NCBI GenBank assembly: GCA_046704445.1 | Contig: JBJKRW010000030.1 | Location: forward strand, 1 to 10,786 | Length of the DNA: 10,786 nucleotides | Direction of reading: 5' to 3' | From: JBJKRW01 sp046704445 | Lineage (GTDB): Bacteria; Patescibacteriota; Microgenomatia; UBA1406; GWC2-37-13 | Part shown: piece after piece, positions 6,319 through 10,786 of the stretch | Layout of the letters: each line of letters begins with the position of its first letter | Numbering within the stretch: position 1 is the stretch's first letter | Notes under the pieces: generated by a model | Told to the model about the DNA's origin: nothing | The model's database searches: none | The model's input: the letters and a program-made list of their open reading frames with translations, nothing else | Position numbers and translations under genes: made by a program

Positions 6319-7038
6319 ATGACCGATCAGACGGAAAATCCCTTGTCTAGAAGACGATTTCTTCCTCATTCGCAATCGTTTGCGTATTTCAAAAAGCTTC
6401 GGGACAACCTGCCCGTTATACAGGAAAAAAAACCCTGGATAAAAGGATTTGCTTTTTTCGGTTCACGAACCGTAGGAAAAGAAAAAGAAAAATCCGATCT
6501 CGACCTTTATGTGTTTTATGACGGCACACAGTATAAAAACGAGGCAACCGAAGGAAAAATTGTATCAAAGAACGGCCGACTGATTATTCAACAACTTCCA
6601 GTAGCTTCAACCCGGCTGCCCCATGATAACACTCTAACCATGCTTGAACATATCCTGGATTACCGGGTTCCTATCATGCGCACTAAGGACGGACACGATG
6701 AGCGAATAATCGTAATAGATATTTCGAAAGAATCGACCGATCGCGATCTTAAACAATTTATTGATGATGTAAACACTGGAAAACAATGTGCAGATCAACT
6801 GCCTATTCGATTCCTTCTCGGAATTGGCGATGATCTGTATGCAAACAGGTTATATATTCTTGATATGCTTCAAAAAATAGACAAGGGTCAAAAATACCTT
6901 ACGGCCCTTATGGACGGTCTTCAGTTGTTTGAACGGATCACAAAAAAAGATTCTGAGAGTTCCGTATTATATGAATTATTCCCGAAAACTTATGAAGAGG
7001 CTCGAAGTTATTTTCTCACAAAGTTTACTCCTCTTTGA
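6319..7038 (+). CDS. Nucleotidyltransferase-fold protein (Pol beta superfamily), substrate unknown
   Basis: The 239-residue protein carries the minimal nucleotidyltransferase signature: FFGSR at 46-50, then KSDLDLYV at 58-65, so Gly48-Ser49 and the metal-binding pair Asp60/Asp62 are in place. A third acidic residue may be Asp134 in IIVIDIS, but this is uncertain. The second half (about 140-239) is predicted mostly helical and has no motif I recognise; the RxxxxxH motif of HEPN toxins is absent. It lies 21 nt after glmS on the same strand with no clear promoter or terminator between, so co-transcription is likely, but that does not define its substrate. Possible roles are transfer of a nucleotide to a small molecule, a protein or an RNA. 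The gene ends with TGA, 15 nt from the end of the convergent secA. No Shine-Dalgarno sequence precedes the ATG. Confidence 0.75.
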   Translation: MTDQTENPLSRRRFLPHSQSFAYFKKLRDNLPVIQEKKPWIKGFAFFGSRTVGKEKEKSDLDLYVFYDGTQYKNEATEGKIVSKNGRLIIQQLPVASTRLPHDNTLTMLEHILDYRVPIMRTKDGHDERIIVIDISKESTDRDLKQFIDDVNTGKQCADQLPIRFLLGIGDDLYANRLYILDMLQKIDKGQKYLTALMDGLQLFERITKKDSESSVLYELFPKTYEEARSYFLTKFTPL

Positions 7039-7053
7039 ATTAACCCGTGAATA

Positions 7054-9876
7054 TTAATTCGGATAATGGCATTTCTTATATTTTTTACCGCTCCCGCACC
7101 AGCACGGATCGTTTCTTCCCGGTTTTTTGCGTGACTGGCCCGGAGGAGTCAACGAAAATCCCCCAACCTCGGTTTTCTGTTGGCTTGCCTGTGCTTCTTC
7201 AACTTTTTGCAGTTCCCCTTTGTGATAATACGAAACTTTCATTGTTCCATTATCATCTTTACGTTCCATTTTTCTAGCTTTCCCCTTGTACGGATCAACT
7301 GATGTAGCCGATTTATACACCATATCTTCGGATTTCTGCGGAAGCGCGGAGTTATCCTGTTCCTGAGTTTCGTTCTGTACAACATTCACCTCCAGTTTGA
7401 ATAATCTCCTTGTTGCCTCGAAATTAATGCTTCCGACAAGCCGTTCGAACATTCCGTAGGCTTCGTTTTTATACTCAACCAGGGGGTCAAGTTGTGCATA
7501 TCCTCTCAAATTGATTCCTTCCCTTAGATCTTCGATTGCGGTCAGATGGTCCATCCAATATTTGTCGATTGTCGAGAGATACACCATCTTGACCACCTCC
7601 GACCAAAGATCTTTACCCATCTTTTTTTCTCTTTGAGCGTAGATTTCTTCCGTGCTTTTCATAAGTAGTCGGGACAGCGATTCCGAATCTTTCGATTTCG
7701 CGTGTTTTTCCACATCGGAACGGTCCACGGGCAATATCATATTGATTTCCTGAACCAGATGGCTAAGATCACCGGCAGTAGGATTTGGATTCATGAAATA
7801 TACGTTAGCAAGGGATTGAAGCTCTTCGTTAAACGTTTCCATAACCGTCAGCCTTAATTCCATGCCGGCTTTATCAGGCCCCCCGAGCATTTTCTTTCGC
7901 AACGCATAAATAATTTCCCTCTGTTTATTGAGAACATCGTCAAAGTCAACAAGGTGTTTGCGTATGTCAAAATTAAAACCCTCCACTTTAACCTGAGCCT
8001 GTTCTATTGCCTTCGATACCATTGAATGTGTCAAGGGCTGATCTTCCGGAAGTTTAAACAGAGTCATCAGGTTTGAGATCTGTTCCCCGCCGAATATGCG
8101 CATCAAATCGTCCTGAAGGGAAACAAAAAAACGCGTTTGTCCAGGATCCCCCTGTCTACCCGAACGGCCTCTCAACTGATTGTCAATTCTGCGTGATTCG
8201 TGTCGTTCCGTACCGATCACATAAAGTCCTCCCAACTGCACTACTTCATCATGCTGCTCTTGCCACTTTCTTTCTTCTGCCTTTAATCTGTCGGGTTTAA
8301 CGCTCAGCTCGGACGGAGGTTCTCCACCTAGTATGATATCCACTCCTCTTCCCGCCATGTTGGTTGCGATGGTCACCGATCTTTTCGCACCCGCCTTTGC
8401 GATGATTTGGGCTTCTCTTTCGTGATTTTTTGCGTTCAGCAATTCGTGCGGAATTGCCTTTTGGGTAAGAAGCTTGGAAAGATATTCGTTTTTTTCGATC
8501 GAAGTGGTTCCTACCAAAACCGGCCTGCCTTTTTTATAGTTATCCGCAATTTCGTTGACAACCGCATCATACTTTGCACGCTCGGTCTTGTATATCATAT
8601 CGGGATGATCCTTTCTCACCATAGGAAGATGGGTCGGGACTACAATAACATTTGTCTTGTAGATCTTATGAAACTCTTCGGACTCGGTCGCGGCAGTGCC
8701 GGTCATTCCCGCAAGTTTCGCATACATGCGAAAATAATTCTGAAGCGAGACGGTGGCAAGTGTTTTCGATTCTTTCTGTATCGTGACGCCCTCCTTCGCT
8801 TCAATCGCCTGATGAAGTCCTTCCGAAAACCGCCTTCCGAACAGAAGTCTTCCGGTAAATTCATCAACAATAATTACTTCGTTTTCTTTTACTATATAAT
8901 CCTTATCCTTTTTAAAAAGCGTTATCGCCTTGAGCGCCGCCTCAACATGAAAAAGCGTGTCAAAATCCTTCTCGTAGATATTCTCCACCCCCAATAGAGA
9001 TTCTATTTTTTTGATCCCGTCTTCGGTCAAATTTGCGGTCCTGAGTTTTTCGTCTATGACGTAATCCGTTTTTTCATCAAGTTGGGTAACTATTTTTGCG
9101 TATTTGTAATACTTTGAGGTGTCTTCTGTGTACGGAGCCGAAATAATATGCGGAGTCCTCGCTTCATCGATCAATACCGAATCGGCTTCATCTATAATTG
9201 CGAAGTGAAATCCCCTCTGTACAAGCTCGTTCGGATTCTGCGCCATATTGTCGCGAAGATAGTCAAATCCGAACTCGCTGTTGATTCCATAGGTTACATC
9301 AGCCTCATATGCTTCCTTTCTCGAAACCGGACGAAGATGCGAAAGTCTCCAGTCCCGTGAGTCCTTGTCTTCATATTCGGGGTCGTAGAGAAATGACTTT
9401 TCGGAAATTATGGCGGAGGTCGTCAAACCCAGAAAGTGGAATACTTTTCCCATCCATCCCGCATCACGGCGCGCAAGATAATCGTTTACCGTTACAAGAT
9501 GGGTTCCCTGTCCCTCAAGCGCATTCAGATAAAGTGCGGTCGTGGCCGATAAGGTTTTTCCTTCTCCGGTTTTCTGTTCTGCAACCTTTCCTTCGTGAAG
9601 CGCAACTCCCGCAATAAGCTGAACGTCAAAATGACGTTGCCCGAGAGTTCTTCTCGCCGCTTCCCGTACTAGCGCCATAGCCCACGGAAGAAGTGAATCC
9701 AGGGTTTTTTCGCCCGATCTGATCTGTTCCTTCATCCGTTTCGTTTCTTTTGCAAAATCCTTGTCTTTTACCTTTCTTGCATTGTCTTCCTGCGCATTAA
9801 TCTCTTCGACCTTTTTGCGCAAACGGTTGAGTTCACGTTCATTATAATCAAAATATTTTTTAAAGAGATTGAGCAT
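7054..9876 (-). CDS. secA: Preprotein translocase ATPase SecA
   Basis: SecA drives export of unfolded preproteins through SecYEG at the inner membrane. The 940-residue product is full length. Walker A KTGEGKT is at 102-108, the DEAD box at 229-232, AGMTGTA at 389-395, helicase motif V TNMAGRG at 505-511 and motif VI QLRGRSGRQGDPG at 567-579. The helical scaffold/wing region follows, with DKYWMDHL and NLRGYAQLDP before about residue 815. The last 20 residues are an intact SEC-C zinc motif with ligands Cys925, Cys927, Cys936 and His937 (CWCGSGKKYKKCH), used by SecB or ribosome contacts in other bacteria. Residues about 158-186 form a charged and aromatic loop (FLYDPEYED...WRLSHLRP) longer than in E. 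coli or B. subtilis SecA; I recall similar loops in candidate-phyla SecA. The linker at about 840-918 is low in conservation. The upstream gene on the same strand ends 46 nt before the ATG; only a weak AGG lies before the start. Confidence 0.97.
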   Translation of the reverse strand: MLNLFKKYFDYNERELNRLRKKVEEINAQEDNARKVKDKDFAKETKRMKEQIRSGEKTLDSLLPWAMALVREAARRTLGQRHFDVQLIAGVALHEGKVAEQKTGEGKTLSATTALYLNALEGQGTHLVTVNDYLARRDAGWMGKVFHFLGLTTSAIISEKSFLYDPEYEDKDSRDWRLSHLRPVSRKEAYEADVTYGINSEFGFDYLRDNMAQNPNELVQRGFHFAIIDEADSVLIDEARTPHIISAPYTEDTSKYYKYAKIVTQLDEKTDYVIDEKLRTANLTEDGIKKIESLLGVENIYEKDFDTLFHVEAALKAITLFKKDKDYIVKENEVIIVDEFTGRLLFGRRFSEGLHQAIEAKEGVTIQKESKTLATVSLQNYFRMYAKLAGMTGTAATESEEFHKIYKTNVIVVPTHLPMVRKDHPDMIYKTERAKYDAVVNEIADNYKKGRPVLVGTTSIEKNEYLSKLLTQKAIPHELLNAKNHEREAQIIAKAGAKRSVTIATNMAGRGVDIILGGEPPSELSVKPDRLKAEERKWQEQHDEVVQLGGLYVIGTERHESRRIDNQLRGRSGRQGDPGQTRFFVSLQDDLMRIFGGEQISNLMTLFKLPEDQPLTHSMVSKAIEQAQVKVEGFNFDIRKHLVDFDDVLNKQREIIYALRKKMLGGPDKAGMELRLTVMETFNEELQSLANVYFMNPNPTAGDLSHLVQEINMILPVDRSDVEKHAKSKDSESLSRLLMKSTEEIYAQREKKMGKDLWSEVVKMVYLSTIDKYWMDHLTAIEDLREGINLRGYAQLDPLVEYKNEAYGMFERLVGSINFEATRRLFKLEVNVVQNETQEQDNSALPQKSEDMVYKSATSVDPYKGKARKMERKDDNGTMKVSYYHKGELQKVEEAQASQQKTEVGGFSLTPPGQSRKKPGRNDPCWCGSGKKYKKCHYPN

Positions 9877-9922
9877 ATGCCTGTAAATGAAATATAATTA
9901 CCATCTTATCACGATTTCGTCC

Positions 9923-10612
9923 TCATTGCATAAAATACTCCTGGGGGATGATGAGTATTTTCCTGGCAGAATAGGTATTGTCTTTTTCACTACCCGTCCT
10001 TTTGACTACAAAATGAATCGTATCCCCTTCTTTTATTTTTGAAAACCCTGTTGATTCAATATTCAGGGTTTTAATGTTTAACATTTCCTGCTTGGTGCCC
10101 GTTTCTATTTCAAGCGTGTATGTATCTTTGTCGCTTGTTAATACAGTAAGCGCATAATTTGTTTTGTCAACTTGGGTAATTTTGCCCGAAAGCACGATGA
10201 ATTGTTCATCCCTGTATACGCTGTTTGCGTCTATTTCCTTATCGTGAATCACGCCGCTTGCAAATACATACTCTCCTTTTTTAAGGTCGCTGAACTTAAT
10301 CTCCTTGTTGTTCGGCGTCGACACCTGATAATACTTAGTCAAGGTACTGTCGAGACGGATTACGTAGTTGTTTTCATAAAAATCCTGCACCGAAATTGAT
10401 GAGGGATCAAGAGCGGTGATGGTTCCTCCGATGGCTCTGTTGTTTTTTTCCCTTAGCTCGGCGACTTTTGTGGCGATCTTATCCTTGAGTATTTGTATCT
10501 CTTTTTCCTGTGTAGGCGCAATGGACGGAGACGAGGTTGCGGTATTTGTCTGCGCCATAATCGAACCCGCACAGACAAACAGCAAGGCACACAAAACTAT
10601 AAGTTTTTTCAT
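9923..10612 (-). CDS. Secreted hypothetical protein with coiled coil and two beta-strand repeats
   Basis: I do not recognise a named family with certainty. The 229-residue protein begins with a clear signal peptide (MKKLIVLCALLFVCAGSIMA) with an AxA-like cleavage site before Gln21, so it is exported, probably through the SecA encoded next to it. Residues about 35-58 are charged and helical (KEIQILKDKIATKVAELREKNN). Two similar beta-rich units follow: about 62-125 (IGGTITALDPSSISVQDF...) and about 140-225 (LSGKITQVDKTNYALTVL...), each opening with a G-x-I-T-x-[LV]-D pattern. This resembles the small beta-barrel DUF5666-like proteins common in candidate-phyla genomes, but that link is from memory. 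Its ATG overlaps the stop of the upstream gene by the four bases ATGA, so translation is probably coupled. There is no Shine-Dalgarno sequence at normal spacing. Confidence 0.8.
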   Translation of the reverse strand: MKKLIVLCALLFVCAGSIMAQTNTATSSPSIAPTQEKEIQILKDKIATKVAELREKNNRAIGGTITALDPSSISVQDFYENNYVIRLDSTLTKYYQVSTPNNKEIKFSDLKKGEYVFASGVIHDKEIDANSVYRDEQFIVLSGKITQVDKTNYALTVLTSDKDTYTLEIETGTKQEMLNIKTLNIESTGFSKIKEGDTIHFVVKRTGSEKDNTYSARKILIIPQEYFMQ

Positions 10613-10786
10613 AATTGATCTTTGAGAAAATATATTTTAAAATCCTTCTCCTGCGATCTGATTTGATTGTCTTTCGGATACATGACTATATGTATGGCGT
10701 TTTCTCCGTTCGCAAGCGGAAAATTTTCTGAAAAGGCTCCTTTGTCGTTTACAAATACCAGGTCTGTAACGGGAGACTGTATAACG
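10609..10786 (-). CDS. C-terminal end of an Ig-like/beta-sandwich surface protein (5' part outside window)
   Basis: The minus-strand frame is open from the right edge to a TGA at 10611-10609 and encodes the last 58 residues of a longer protein. The sequence (VFVNDKGAFSENFPLANGEN, then AIHIVMYPKDNQ, ending FKIYFLKDQL) has the pattern of a bacterial Ig-like or glucodextranase-B-like beta-sandwich: a V-x-V-N-x-x-G-x-F strand, L-x-x-G-x-N turn and I-x-I-V strand. Such repeats are typical of exported or cell-surface proteins. The stop overlaps the start of the secreted hypothetical gene as ATGA, so the two are in one operon. Coding status is supported by this overlap and the clear pattern; the full domain layout is not visible. 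Confidence 0.75.
   Translation of the reverse strand, partial: VIQSPVTDLVFVNDKGAFSENFPLANGENAIHIVMYPKDNQIRSQEKDFKIYFLKDQL

Noticed and set aside
6319..7038. MNT-HEPN toxin-antitoxin pair
   Set aside because: Only the nucleotidyltransferase half is seen; no HEPN gene is next to it, and the C-terminal half lacks the RxxxxxH motif.
8407..8997. 196-codon plus-strand frame inside secA
   Set aside because: It is antisense to the helicase core of an intact secA, has no recognisable domain, and its codon use is a shadow of the real gene.

Overview
The window looks like a stretch of a small-genome bacterium of the Candidate Phyla Radiation (Patescibacteria, perhaps the Microgenomates side). I infer this from the tight gene packing, the stand-alone 5'-nuclease in place of a full DNA polymerase I, the CvpA-CAP membrane fusion, the loop insertion in SecA, and the almost complete lack of Shine-Dalgarno sequences. 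The genetic code is standard, because TGA is used as a stop. The affiliation is an inference; no ribosomal RNA or ribosomal protein is present to test it.

Layout: (1) Positions 1-2052, plus strand: the 3' part of ftsH (membrane AAA+ zinc protease) followed after 5 nt by a PolA-type 5'-3' exonuclease that ends in a putative sliding-clamp-binding motif. (2) Positions 2049-3044, minus strand: a membrane protein with a CvpA-like N-terminus and an extracytoplasmic CAP (SCP/YkwD) domain. Its stop codon overlaps that of the exonuclease. (3) Positions 3045-3113: a short divergent promoter region with a 16-bp perfect palindrome. (4) Positions 3114-7038, plus strand: a CNNM/HlyC-CorC-type membrane protein with CBS domains, then a 343-nt gene-free stretch, then glmS and a small nucleotidyltransferase. 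(5) Positions 7054-10786, minus strand, read right to left: the 3' end of an Ig-like surface protein gene, a secreted small beta-rich protein overlapping it by ATGA, and secA.

The most notable element is in the gene-free stretch upstream of glmS. It contains a good sigma70-type promoter and a folded RNA that matches the glmS ribozyme/riboswitch helix by helix: cleavage site, P1, P2, P2.2, P3, the P3.1 pseudoknot and P4/P4.1. GlmS makes glucosamine-6-phosphate, and this ribozyme class self-cleaves when it binds that product, so the unit is probably a feedback loop on amino-sugar supply. The ribozyme is divergent: the catalytic P2.2 helix has two wobble pairs where known examples have G-C pairs, and a 7-bp hairpin sits inside the core. 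Between ribozyme and start codon lies a further long hairpin made of repeated segments.

The remaining genes are mostly housekeeping: protein quality control, DNA repair or replication, protein export and cell-envelope functions. I see no mobile element, CRISPR array, tRNA, rRNA or convincing intrinsic terminator.
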